Below, one piece after another: positions 9,157-16,716 of a stretch of 29,642 nucleotides of DNA; position 1 is the stretch's first letter, and every line of letters starts with the position of its first letter. The notes beneath the pieces were generated by a model. It was not told where the DNA came from, made no database searches, and saw only the letters and a program-made list of their open reading frames with translations. The DNA is from Dorea sp. CAG:317. GTDB lineage: Bacteria > Bacillota > Clostridia > Lachnospirales > Lachnospiraceae. Location: positions 206,310-235,951 of the forward strand of contig FR892679.1 in assembly GCA_000433535.1 (NCBI GenBank), in the 5' to 3' direction. Made by a program: the position numbers and the translations under genes.

Positions 9157-10593
9157 TTACATGCTTTCATATAAATCTTCGTAATGTTTTGCAGATGTCT
9201 TCCATGAGAAATCTTCTTTCATGCCACGCTCAACAATTTTATTCCAGTCACGCTTCTTGTCATAATAGATGCGCTCTGCATAACGAATCGTTCCGAGCAT
9301 CTCGTGCGCATTGTAGTTTGCAAAGCTGAATCCGGTTCCAGTCTTATCGAATTCATTATAAGCCTCTACAGTATCTTTCAATCCGCCTGTCTCTCTTACG
9401 ATCGGAACAGTTCCGTATCTCAGGCTCATAAGCTGACTCAAACCGCAAGGCTCGAACAGGGACGGCATAAGAAATGCATCGCATGCTGCATATACTTTAT
9501 GAGACATTGCTTCTGAATAATAAATATTTGCGGAAACTTTTCCCGGATACTTCCATGCAAAATGACGGAACATATTTTCATAACGCTCTTCTCCTGTTCC
9601 GAGCGCCACAATCTGCACCGCATCCTGACAAAGCTCGTCCATCACATAAGCTACAAGATCAAATCCCTTCTGATCTGTCAGACGGGAAACAATACCGATC
9701 ATCATTGTTTTGTGGTCTTTTTCCAGACCCAGCTCCTCTTGAAGCGCTGTCTTATTTTTAATCTTTTCTTTTCTGAAAGTATCTACGCTGTAATTTTTAG
9801 CTATGTACTTATCTGTCTCAGGATTATAATCCTCATAATCAATACCATTTACAATACCGGAAAGACAATTAGATCTTGCATTCATAAGGCCTTCCAGCTT
9901 CTCACCGTAAAATGCGGTCTTAATTTCCTGTGCGTAAGTATTACTTACCGTTGTGATTCTGTCCGCATACACAATTCCGCCTTTTAAGAAATTCGCATCC
10001 TTATATGCCTCCAGCTTATCCGGTGCAAAATAATACTGCGGAAGACCTGTAATATCACGCACTCTCTTTGTATCCCATGTTCCCTGGAATTTCAAATTGT
10101 GAATCGTCATCACCGTCTTGATTCCTCGATACCACTCGTTTCCATAACGGAAATTGTCAAGGAACACCGGTACGAGTCCGGCCTGCCAGTCATGACAGTG
10201 GATGATATCCGGTCTGAAATCAATCATCGGAAGTGCACTCAATACTGCCTTAGAGAAAAACGCAAACTTTTCAATATCGGCATACATATCTCCATACGGT
10301 GCAAATCCGTTAAAATAAAACTCATTGTCTATAAAATAGAAGGTTACACCATCGTACTCCATTTTCAAAATTCCAACGTACTGCTGTCTCCAGCTCAGAT
10401 CCATGTAAAAATGAGTCACATATTCCAGTTTTTCTTTCCACTCATCTTTCATACACATATATTTTGGAAGCATTACCCGTACATCATACTTCTCTTTGTC
10501 GAAATATTTCGGCAGGGAACCGGCTACATCGGCCAACCCTCCTGTTTTAATAAATGGTACTGCTTCTGAAGTTACAAAAAGTATTTTTTTCAT
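9157..10593 (-). CDS. glgA: Glycogen synthase (ADP-glucose, GT5)
   Basis: Elongates alpha-1,4-glucan from ADP-glucose. The 478 residues are the usual bacterial GlgA length with a GT-B fold. The N-terminal KTGGL (16-20) is the ADP-glucose-binding loop. IIHCHDWQAGL (130-140) carries the conserved His-Asp-Trp. SRLTDQKG (303-310) supplies the Arg and Lys that contact the nucleotide sugar, and EPCGLSQL (381-388) is the conserved C-domain motif. The start is supported by GGAGG seven bases before ATG. It stands alone, without glgB, glgC, glgD or glgP beside it, between the sporulation block and the methionine genes. Glycogen is a common reserve in sporulating clostridia, but a functional link to spo0A is only suggested by position. 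Confidence 0.96.
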   Translation of the reverse strand: MKKILFVTSEAVPFIKTGGLADVAGSLPKYFDKEKYDVRVMLPKYMCMKDEWKEKLEYVTHFYMDLSWRQQYVGILKMEYDGVTFYFIDNEFYFNGFAPYGDMYADIEKFAFFSKAVLSALPMIDFRPDIIHCHDWQAGLVPVFLDNFRYGNEWYRGIKTVMTIHNLKFQGTWDTKRVRDITGLPQYYFAPDKLEAYKDANFLKGGIVYADRITTVSNTYAQEIKTAFYGEKLEGLMNARSNCLSGIVNGIDYEDYNPETDKYIAKNYSVDTFRKEKIKNKTALQEELGLEKDHKTMMIGIVSRLTDQKGFDLVAYVMDELCQDAVQIVALGTGEERYENMFRHFAWKYPGKVSANIYYSEAMSHKVYAACDAFLMPSLFEPCGLSQLMSLRYGTVPIVRETGGLKDTVEAYNEFDKTGTGFSFANYNAHEMLGTIRYAERIYYDKKRDWNKIVERGMKEDFSWKTSAKHYEDLYESM

Positions 10594-10625
10594 TGCCCTT
10601 CCTCCCTACTCTCACGATATATTAC

Positions 10626-10631
10626 ATTATA
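10626..10631 (-). promoter_or_regulatory. Possible -10 box upstream of glgA
   Basis: A perfect TATAAT lies in the 64-bp gap between spo0A and glgA, about 33 bases before the glgA ATG. The region 17 bases further upstream is only a T tract, so the -35 match is poor (2 of 6). This may be a weak or activator-dependent promoter, or chance in AT-rich DNA. Confidence 0.35.
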
Positions 10632-10657
10632 CCGTATTTTTTTCAGAAAAAAAAGCC

Positions 10658-11449
10658 CTATCTGGTTTTATATTCCAGTCTGATCGTATCCGAGATCAGT
10701 GCAATGAACTCTGAATTCGTCGGCTTCCCTTTCCCATTGCTCACAGTGTATCCAAACAATTCATCAAGTGTATCTAATTTCCCTCTGCTCCATGCCACTT
10801 CAATCGCATGGCGAATCGCTCTTTCCACGCGGCTCGCTGTCGTCTGATAAAGCTTTGCCACCGTCGGATACAGCACTTTCGTAACCGCATTCAGCACATC
10901 CATATCCTCCACAGCCATCATGATGGCATCTCTTAAGTAATGATAACCTTTGATATGTGCCGGAATTCCTATTTCATGGATCATGTCGGTCACCCGCGTT
11001 TCCAGATCAATCTCTGTTTCCATCCCTGCCGGTTCATTAAAGCAACTTGTCATATGTAAATCGTGGTGCCTTCCGGCACCCGCACTCTTAATTCTATTTA
11101 AAATCATTTCATTGTTAAATGGTTTTAAAATATAGTAGCTTGCTCCCCTCTTAAAAGCATCTTCTGTAATTCTTTCCTGTCCGATTGCAGTAATTACAAT
11201 AAAATCCGGTCGTTTCTTCAGTTCTTTGTTTTCATTTACAAGCTCCATAACACTAAGTCCGTCCATCTTCGGCATAATCAGGTCAAGAAGCACCACATCC
11301 GGCTGTTTTTCTTTGATCAGTGTATAGGCATCTTCTCCATTATTCGCCTTTCCTACCAGATTCAAATCTTTGTCCTCATCAATCATTTCGCCAAGTAAAT
11401 CCAGAATTCTCTCATTATCATCGGCAACCGCTACATTTATTTCACTCAT
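10658..11449 (-). CDS. spo0A: Sporulation master regulator Spo0A
   Basis: Response regulator that switches on sporulation when phosphorylated. The 263-residue product has an N-terminal receiver domain with the acidic pocket D10-D11, phospho-acceptor D56 (VVLLDLIMPKMDG) and the conserved Lys in YYILKPF. The C-terminal Spo0A DNA-binding domain includes YPTVAKLYQTTASRVERAIRHAIEVAW and ends LEYKTR. The longest frame begins at a TTG (11485) without a ribosome site. The ATG at 11447-11449 is preceded by AGGAGG and places the phospho-Asp at 56, as in B. subtilis. It lies downstream of spoIVB in the conserved recN-spoIVB-spo0A order, with its own promoter and a Spo0A box in the spacer. No cognate kinase or phosphorelay gene is nearby. 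Confidence 0.97.
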   Translation of the reverse strand: MSEINVAVADDNERILDLLGEMIDEDKDLNLVGKANNGEDAYTLIKEKQPDVVLLDLIMPKMDGLSVMELVNENKELKKRPDFIVITAIGQERITEDAFKRGASYYILKPFNNEMILNRIKSAGAGRHHDLHMTSCFNEPAGMETEIDLETRVTDMIHEIGIPAHIKGYHYLRDAIMMAVEDMDVLNAVTKVLYPTVAKLYQTTASRVERAIRHAIEVAWSRGKLDTLDELFGYTVSNGKGKPTNSEFIALISDTIRLEYKTR

Positions 11450-11503
11450 TTCGTGAAATACCTCCTCTCTTTTAACAAAACTCAATAAAAACCGTCAGCT
11501 GCC

Positions 11504-11533
11504 ATTATATAGTTTCACGATATTTAAAATCAA
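11504..11533 (-). promoter_or_regulatory. SigmaA-type promoter of spo0A
   Basis: The -35 box is TTGATT (11528-11533, 4 of 6) and the -10 box is a perfect TATAAT (11504-11509), with an 18-bp spacer. Predicted transcription starts near 11497, about 48 bases before the spo0A ATG, giving a short leader that contains AGGAGG. It fits vegetative expression of spo0A. Confidence 0.65.
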
Positions 11534-11690
11534 GAAATTAATGTCGTAAAACATTGACACTTTGCGACTATTTTTTTAGAATTTCGAACTTTTTTTCGCA
11601 GTATTATTTCTTCTTCCAGTCTATATCTATGTCAAAACGGCTGAAATATGCAATATTTTCGTCTTTCCCACTAAAAGAGAGTCAAAATTA

Positions 11691-11697
11691 TGTCGAA
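11691..11697 (+). promoter_or_regulatory. Spo0A box (TGTCGAA)
   Basis: A perfect match to the seven-base Spo0A recognition core TGTCGAA, on the plus strand, about 160 bp upstream of the predicted -35 of spo0A. It could mediate autoregulation, as 0A boxes upstream of spo0A do in other endospore formers. The distance is large for direct contact with the predicted promoter, so it may serve another promoter that I did not identify. Confidence 0.45.
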
Positions 11698-11760
11698 TGA
11701 TTATCCTCTATTCTTTATTATTCTACATTTTTTTCACAAAGTTTTTTTGCTGTTTCAGAC

Positions 11761-12825
11761 TCAATTCCCCAGCATATTTTCAATAAAGATCCCATACCCT
11801 CTCGTCGGGTCATTGACAAATACATGTGTCACTGCCCCTACCAGCTTCCCGTCCTGAAGAATCGGGCTACCTGACATTCCCTGTACAATCCCGCCTGTCA
11901 CCTCCAGAAGCCTTTCATCGGTCACTCTCAAAATAATTCCTTTATTAATTTCTTTAGAATGGATATCAACTTTTTCAATCTCTATCTTATATTCTTTTAC
12001 TTTCCCTTCTGCGGCGCACAGAATAGTAGCAGGTCCTTCTTTTATTTCTTCTTTCCCTGCGGCTTCCACCGGTGTCTGATCGGAAAATAAAGTATCAATA
12101 CGCTGAATAGTACCGAAGATTCCCGCTTCGGTATTCTTCGTGATTTTCCCTAAAATATTGTAATTGTTATATACTATGATTCCTTCCATCCCTCCGGGTG
12201 TCCCCGTTTTCCCTTTCTGAATATCTTTGACGCTGGTGGTATACACAGTTCCGCCTTCTATCTCCAGCAATTTGCTCGTATCTACATCATGGATTCCGTG
12301 CCCCAATGCTCCAAACCGGCTGTTTGCATCTAAGTAAGTCACCGTCCCCAGTCCCTGCGTATTGTCTCTCACCCAGATTCCCAATTTATATTTATCTTTT
12401 TCACAGGAAACGGCTTTTGTCTTAACCTTAATTGAATCCTGATTTCTGTGAAGGGTAAGTATGACATCGTCATTCGACAGTTTTTCAATTTTCTGTATCA
12501 ATTCATTTTTTGTATTTATCGCTTCGCCATTGACCTCTGTAATATAATCACCCGCTTTCACAAGATGCTCCGACGGATTATGTTTTTCTCCGTCAATCCC
12601 TTCAATCGCATCCGTTCCAAGTACCATAACTCCATTTGTCTCAAGATAAATTCCTATCGGCATCCCTCCCGGAATTACCATCGTTTTATCTGTTGTCGCC
12701 GCACTTACTTCTCTTTGGAGTTTTCCCTGCTCTGCCTCGATCAGATAATAACTCCCGCCTACAACCATTGAAAAAGTAACGACCATAATGAGTATCTTTC
12801 GATACCAGTATTTTCTTGTATTCAT
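11761..12825 (-). CDS. spoIVB: SpoIVB serine peptidase (S55)
   Basis: Forespore-made secreted protease that, in B. subtilis, cleaves SpoIVFA to release pro-sigmaK processing in the mother cell. The 354 residues comprise an N-terminal signal anchor (about 10-29), a PDZ domain (about 50-140; AGDYITEVNG at 91-100) and the S55 peptidase domain. The domain has catalytic His in GHGIHD (H176) and the nucleophile in QGMSGSPI (S318). This is shorter than the 426-residue B. subtilis protein but contains the key motifs. The ATG has GGGAGGAG upstream. A hairpin terminator of recN ends 22 bp before the ATG, so expression needs a promoter near that terminator (see the sigmaG-like promoter). The spo0A gene follows. 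Confidence 0.95.
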   Translation of the reverse strand: MNTRKYWYRKILIMVVTFSMVVGGSYYLIEAEQGKLQREVSAATTDKTMVIPGGMPIGIYLETNGVMVLGTDAIEGIDGEKHNPSEHLVKAGDYITEVNGEAINTKNELIQKIEKLSNDDVILTLHRNQDSIKVKTKAVSCEKDKYKLGIWVRDNTQGLGTVTYLDANSRFGALGHGIHDVDTSKLLEIEGGTVYTTSVKDIQKGKTGTPGGMEGIIVYNNYNILGKITKNTEAGIFGTIQRIDTLFSDQTPVEAAGKEEIKEGPATILCAAEGKVKEYKIEIEKVDIHSKEINKGIILRVTDERLLEVTGGIVQGMSGSPILQDGKLVGAVTHVFVNDPTRGYGIFIENMLGN

Positions 12826-12847
12826 GCTTCTTCTCCTCCCGATTCAA

Positions 12848-12885
12848 TAAAAAAAGAAAGATACCCATTTTCAGATATCTTTCTT
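12848..12885 (-). terminator. Rho-independent terminator after recN
   Basis: A perfect 10-bp inverted repeat (AAGAAAGATA at 12876-12885 and TATCTTTCTT at 12854-12863 as read on the minus strand) with a 12-base loop, followed directly by a run of T to about 12848. It closes the long asp23-to-recN operon just before spoIVB. Confidence 0.85.
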
Positions 12886-12914
12886 ATTATGTGGAGTTTT
12901 CTTATTTTCAATCA
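12885..12914 (-). promoter_or_regulatory. SigmaG-like promoter of spoIVB
   Basis: The -10 box CATAATA (12885-12891) fits the sigmaG pattern CATnnTA. TGATTG (12909-12914) matches TGHATR at five of six positions, with a 17-bp spacer. The -35 overlaps the recN stop codon. Predicted transcription would start near 12878, inside the upstream arm of the recN terminator. In B. subtilis spoIVB is a forespore gene under sigmaF/sigmaG, which fits. Judged by eye only. Confidence 0.5.
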
Positions 12915-14591
12915 GATTTTCTTAATCTCTTTTGCAAGCTGCTTCATCTCTCTTGCATTATCTGCCACCGCATCTGTGATCTTCGCTCCTCCAAGAATTC
13001 TTGACAGTTCATCCACAGATTCTTTTTCATCCAGTCCACGGATAACCGTTTTTGTTGTCTGATCTGATACAACTTTTTCAATCATATAATGCTGATCTGC
13101 CATCGCTGCTATCTGTGCAAGATGCGTAATACAGATCACTTGATGATTTTTACCGATGACCGCCATCTTCTCTGATACTTTTTGCGCAGTACGCCCACTG
13201 ATTCCTACGTCGATTTCATCAAAGATCAATGTCTCGATTTCATCACGATCCGCCATAACGGTCTTGATCGCAAGCATAATCCTTGAGAGTTCACCTCCCG
13301 AAGCTACATTCACAAGCGGTCTTACCGGCTGTCCCGGATTCATAGAGATCATAAATTCAACATCATCTATTCCTGAAGCACCGCATTCCTGCAGTGTCTC
13401 AAAATGAATTTCGAATTTAACATCCGCAAAATTCAATTCCTGCAGTCCCTTACAGATTTCTTCTTCCAAAATCTGCGCCTGTTCTTTTCTGGCAGCAGAC
13501 AATTTCCTGGCACAGCGAATAAGCTTTTTCCTTTCTTCTTCACATCGCTTCTTTAATCCTGCAACATAATTTTCATAGTCTTCTAATTTTTTAATCTTTT
13601 CCTGAAGTTCCCCATAGTATGCTAAAATATCTTCGATTCTATTTCCATACTTCACCTTCAGACGATTGATCTCATTAAGACGCGTCTCTGTTTCGTATAA
13701 CTCTTCCTCAGAACACTGACAGGACTGCGTATAATCTGACAGCTCTCTGTTAAAATCATTCAGCAGACTGTCCACTTCCACCAACTGTTCGTAGAGCTGT
13801 GAAGCTCTCTCGTCACATTCCCGGATCTCAGAAAGGGCACGGATTGCCCGGCTTAAATTTTCACTGACACTTTCTGAGCTCTCACTTGTATACTGATAGG
13901 TTTCTTCCGCACCGTCTGAAATCTTCTTGCTGTTCACCATAAAACGATAGGAAGACTCCAGTTCTTCATCTTCGCCTTCACGAAGCTCCGCATCCTCAAT
14001 CTCCGATACCTCAAAGCGCATAAAGGAAAGCTCTTTTGCTCTGCTCGCCTCATCCATGTCTGCTTCTTCTAGCTCTTTGCAGGCATTCCGGTAACTTTTA
14101 TATAAGCCGGATACTTCTTCTTTTAATTCACCGACCTGACTTTTGGCAAAAGCATCTACAATGCCAAGATGATTCTTCTTATACAGAAGCGATTGATGTT
14201 CATGCTGACCGTGGATATCGATCAACACCTCCGCCGCTTCCTTTAACAGCGCCATCGGAACCGTCTCTCCGTTGATACGGCTTACGCTTCTTCCCTCCAT
14301 CAGCCTTCTGGACAGAATGACGCAGCCCTCTTCCGGGAAAATATCCATCTTCTTTAACTTCTCTTCTATCAGATGGTTTTCAATCAGAAAAGTAAGTTCT
14401 ACGAAACCGTAATCAGCGCCTCTGCGAATGATATCCTTTGTGTATCTGCCGCCGAGGGCAAGGTTCACAGAGCCGAGAATAATTGATTTTCCTGCTCCCG
14501 TCTCTCCCGTCAATATATTTAAACCATGTTCGAATTCAACTTCAATCTCGTCGATCAGAGCGAGATTCTTTACATACAAACGTTGTAACAT
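12912..14591 (-). CDS. recN: DNA repair protein RecN
   Basis: SMC-like ATPase that acts early in double-strand break repair and gathers DNA ends. The 559 residues show Walker A GETGAGKS (29-36), long central coiled-coil arms with many Glu/Lys (about 150-370), the ABC signature region VASGGELSR, and Walker B LIFDEIDVGISG from 455. Length is typical of RecN. The ATG is preceded by AGGAGAAG. It is the last gene of the nusB-type operon, nine bases after argR, and is followed by a strong terminator. Its place next to spoIVB and argR matches B. subtilis. No LexA box was seen in the short gap upstream, so SOS control from a local promoter is not evident. Confidence 0.97.
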   Translation of the reverse strand: MLQRLYVKNLALIDEIEVEFEHGLNILTGETGAGKSIILGSVNLALGGRYTKDIIRRGADYGFVELTFLIENHLIEEKLKKMDIFPEEGCVILSRRLMEGRSVSRINGETVPMALLKEAAEVLIDIHGQHEHQSLLYKKNHLGIVDAFAKSQVGELKEEVSGLYKSYRNACKELEEADMDEASRAKELSFMRFEVSEIEDAELREGEDEELESSYRFMVNSKKISDGAEETYQYTSESSESVSENLSRAIRALSEIRECDERASQLYEQLVEVDSLLNDFNRELSDYTQSCQCSEEELYETETRLNEINRLKVKYGNRIEDILAYYGELQEKIKKLEDYENYVAGLKKRCEEERKKLIRCARKLSAARKEQAQILEEEICKGLQELNFADVKFEIHFETLQECGASGIDDVEFMISMNPGQPVRPLVNVASGGELSRIMLAIKTVMADRDEIETLIFDEIDVGISGRTAQKVSEKMAVIGKNHQVICITHLAQIAAMADQHYMIEKVVSDQTTKTVIRGLDEKESVDELSRILGGAKITDAVADNAREMKQLAKEIKKI

Positions 14592-14600
14592 GCTCTTCTC

Positions 14601-15050
14601 CTATAATACAATCTTGCTGATTTTATCCATCACCGTGATCGTATCCTCAATGCTTCTCACCGCACACATAATAGTGTCATCACCGGCTATGCTCCCTACA
14701 ATTTCATTCCATTTCATGGCATCCAGAGCAGCGCATACAGCCATTGCCATACCCGCAACTGTCTTGATGACAAGAATATTCTGAGCCATGTCCATTGACA
14801 CATATCCATCCCGTAAGATTCGAATATACTTTTCACCCATTCCATTCTCACTTGTCTGATGAACTGCGTACCGCTGCTTACCATTGTCTGCCGGAATCTT
14901 TGTAAGCTTCAGATCTCTGATATCTCTGGATACCGTTGCCTGTGTCACTTTAAAGCCTGCCTCATTCAGATAATCTGCCAGTTCTTCCTGCGTCTCAACC
15001 TGATATTTGTTGATCAACTCGATGATTTTTGCATGTCTGTTTACTTTCAT
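14601..15050 (-). CDS. argR: Arginine repressor ArgR/AhrC
   Basis: Hexameric transcriptional regulator that represses arginine biosynthesis and activates catabolism in response to arginine. The 149 residues are the typical length. The N-terminal winged helix has TQEELADYLNEAGFKVTQATVSRDI (20-44) with the conserved TQATVSRDI recognition helix. The C-terminal oligomerisation and arginine-binding domain carries GSIAGDDTIM (118-127), whose paired Asp residues bind arginine. The gene sits six bases downstream of nadK and nine upstream of recN, as ahrC does next to recN in B. subtilis. No arginine biosynthesis gene is in the window, so it acts on distant targets. Confidence 0.96.
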   Translation of the reverse strand: MKVNRHAKIIELINKYQVETQEELADYLNEAGFKVTQATVSRDIRDLKLTKIPADNGKQRYAVHQTSENGMGEKYIRILRDGYVSMDMAQNILVIKTVAGMAMAVCAALDAMKWNEIVGSIAGDDTIMCAVRSIEDTITVMDKISKIVL

Positions 15051-15056
15051 AGTTTT

Positions 15057-15890
15057 CTAATTTCCTTTCATCTTTCTGCGCATAATTTCCAAAAAGCTTA
15101 CCTTACTTAATTTCATAATTTTTGTACACGCGCAGGCTTTGTGTATCTTCATCTGGTCTCCGGTAAATAAGGTCACCATATCCGCACCGTCAAATGCCAC
15201 GGACACTTCTTCTACAGAGCCATTCCGTCCTTCTCCGATCTCAATCATAATTTCATCCTCGCTGGACAACACAATGCTGCTTGTATTAAGCGCATGCGAA
15301 CAGATCGGAGTAATTACGATTAATGATGCAGTGGGTTCCACAATAGGGCCGCCCGCCGACAAATTATAGGCTGTTGATCCGGTCGGTGTTGACAGGATGA
15401 TTCCATCCGCTTTATAGGAATTCAAAAGCTCTCCATTTACAAACAATCGGAAATGAATCACACGAAGCGCACCTTTTCTGGAAACAACAATATCATTCAG
15501 CGCCACATTGGAGTCTCCATTCTGAAATTCTCCTTCCAGCATCATACGCTCTTCCAGAGAATATTCTCCGTTTACGACCTTCTCAATTGCCTCATCAATA
15601 TGATTAAGTTCTACTTCTGTCAGATATCCAAGCGTGCCCATATTAATACCGAGGATCGGAATATCCCTTTCCTCCAGCACACGAGCCGCCTCAATAAAGC
15701 TTCCATCTCCGCCGATGACAATTGCACAGTCGAGCTCCTTTGGAACCGCCTCACGGATAATCTGCTTCTTCTCGTCTTTTTCACAGATCACACATGTCAT
15801 GCCCGCCTGTTCAAGGAGATTTTTCACGTGATCTGTAACTTTATATTCTTTATCTTTTCCGTCATTTGTAACAATTAAAAAATGTTTCAT
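15057..15890 (-). CDS. nadK: NAD kinase
   Basis: Phosphorylates NAD to NADP using ATP or polyphosphate, in the cytoplasm. The 277 residues contain the GGDGS motif (60-64) of the diacylglycerol kinase/NAD kinase superfamily, GINMGTLGYL (81-90), the conserved ALND (131-134) and the STPTGSTAY segment (168-176) that shapes the NAD site. The ribosome site is weak (AAAGATAGAAAA before the ATG). The gene is placed between tlyA and argR. B. subtilis lacks it at this position, but I recall this insertion as common in Clostridia. NADP supply suits the neighbouring isoprenoid genes, whose pathway consumes NADPH, but the link is only positional. Confidence 0.96.
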   Translation of the reverse strand: MKHFLIVTNDGKDKEYKVTDHVKNLLEQAGMTCVICEKDEKKQIIREAVPKELDCAIVIGGDGSFIEAARVLEERDIPILGINMGTLGYLTEVELNHIDEAIEKVVNGEYSLEERMMLEGEFQNGDSNVALNDIVVSRKGALRVIHFRLFVNGELLNSYKADGIILSTPTGSTAYNLSAGGPIVEPTASLIVITPICSHALNTSSIVLSSEDEIMIEIGEGRNGSVEEVSVAFDGADMVTLFTGDQMKIHKACACTKIMKLSKVSFLEIMRRKMKGN

Positions 15891-15901
15891 TTTTCTATCT
15901 T

Positions 15902-16711
15902 TTATGCCTTTGTCAATGTCTCAAAAGCTGCATCCGCGGTAGCACGGATATCTACTTTTGAAGCAATACAGGCATCTCCCTTAGTTTTTTTCAAATGTAC
16001 CAGATACTCGATATTGCCTTCCGGTCCGCGGATCGGAGAAAATTCCAGATTTAATACATCAAATCCGATAGAAAGCGCATATTGAATCACCATTTCAATC
16101 ACTTCCAGATGTGTGCTTTTCTCCCGGACAACACCTTTCTTACCAACCTTCTCACGTCCCGCTTCAAATTGCGGCTTAATAAGAGCAACGATTTCTCCAT
16201 CCTCCGACAGATAATCAAAAATCGGCTTCAGCACTTTCGTCAACGAAATAAAAGACACATCAATGGAAGAAAACTGCACTTCTTCTCCGATATCTTCCGG
16301 CGTAACATACCGGATATTCGTCTTCTCCATGCAGACAACCCGATCATCCTGCCTGAGCTTCCAATCCAACTGTCCACGGCCTACATCTATAGCAAATACT
16401 TTCTTCGCCCCGTTTTGAAGCATACAGTCCGTAAATCCTCCCGTTGATGATCCTACGTCTGTACATGTCTTGTCCTGAACCGTGACATCAAAATTTTTCA
16501 ATGCCTTTTCCAGCTTCAGTCCCCCTCTGCTTACATACGGAAGACTGTGGCCGCGCACTTCAATCTTTACTTCCTCCGGAAATGTAGTTCCAGCCTTGTC
16601 TTCCTTCTGACCATCCACATACACATTTCCGGACATAATGATTGCTTTTGCCTTTTCTCTGGACGGTGCAAGATTTCTCTTTACCAGTAAAACATCTAAC
16701 CGTTCTTTCAT
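15902..16711 (-). CDS. tlyA: TlyA family rRNA (cytidine-2'-O)-methyltransferase
   Basis: The 269 residues have an N-terminal S4 RNA-binding domain (about 1-60, RLDVLLVKRNLAPSREKAKA) and a Rossmann FtsJ-like methyltransferase domain. The SAM-binding loop is DVGSSTGGFTD (85-95). The K-D-K-E tetrad typical of the family is plausibly K66 or K69, D151 (IDVSFISL), K179 (LIKPQFEAG) and E235. In mycobacteria TlyA 2'-O-methylates 16S and 23S rRNA. The B. subtilis homologue YqxC lies in the same operon position between dxs and ahrC. TlyA members are sometimes annotated as haemolysins; the methyltransferase motifs argue against a pore-forming role. It starts five bases after dxs with GGAG 11 bases upstream. 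Confidence 0.93.
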   Translation of the reverse strand: MKERLDVLLVKRNLAPSREKAKAIIMSGNVYVDGQKEDKAGTTFPEEVKIEVRGHSLPYVSRGGLKLEKALKNFDVTVQDKTCTDVGSSTGGFTDCMLQNGAKKVFAIDVGRGQLDWKLRQDDRVVCMEKTNIRYVTPEDIGEEVQFSSIDVSFISLTKVLKPIFDYLSEDGEIVALIKPQFEAGREKVGKKGVVREKSTHLEVIEMVIQYALSIGFDVLNLEFSPIRGPEGNIEYLVHLKKTKGDACIASKVDIRATADAAFETLTKA

Positions 16712-16716
16712 CTTTT

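Larger units (their letters stand above)
11450..11760. other. 311-bp spoIVB-spo0A spacer
   Basis: I see no gene in this AT-rich stretch. It holds the spo0A promoter (listed separately), one perfect Spo0A box near its spoIVB end, a near-match TGTCGTA at 11542-11548, and several runs of 7 T or A. I see no strong hairpin terminator after spoIVB, so read-through from spoIVB into spo0A is possible. A convincing sigmaH promoter could not be identified by eye. Confidence 0.6.

Noticed and set aside
10640..10685. Terminator after spo0A
   Set aside because: A T8 tract is present, but the best stem is only four base pairs (CTGG/CCAG) and is separated from the T run, so I do not call it.
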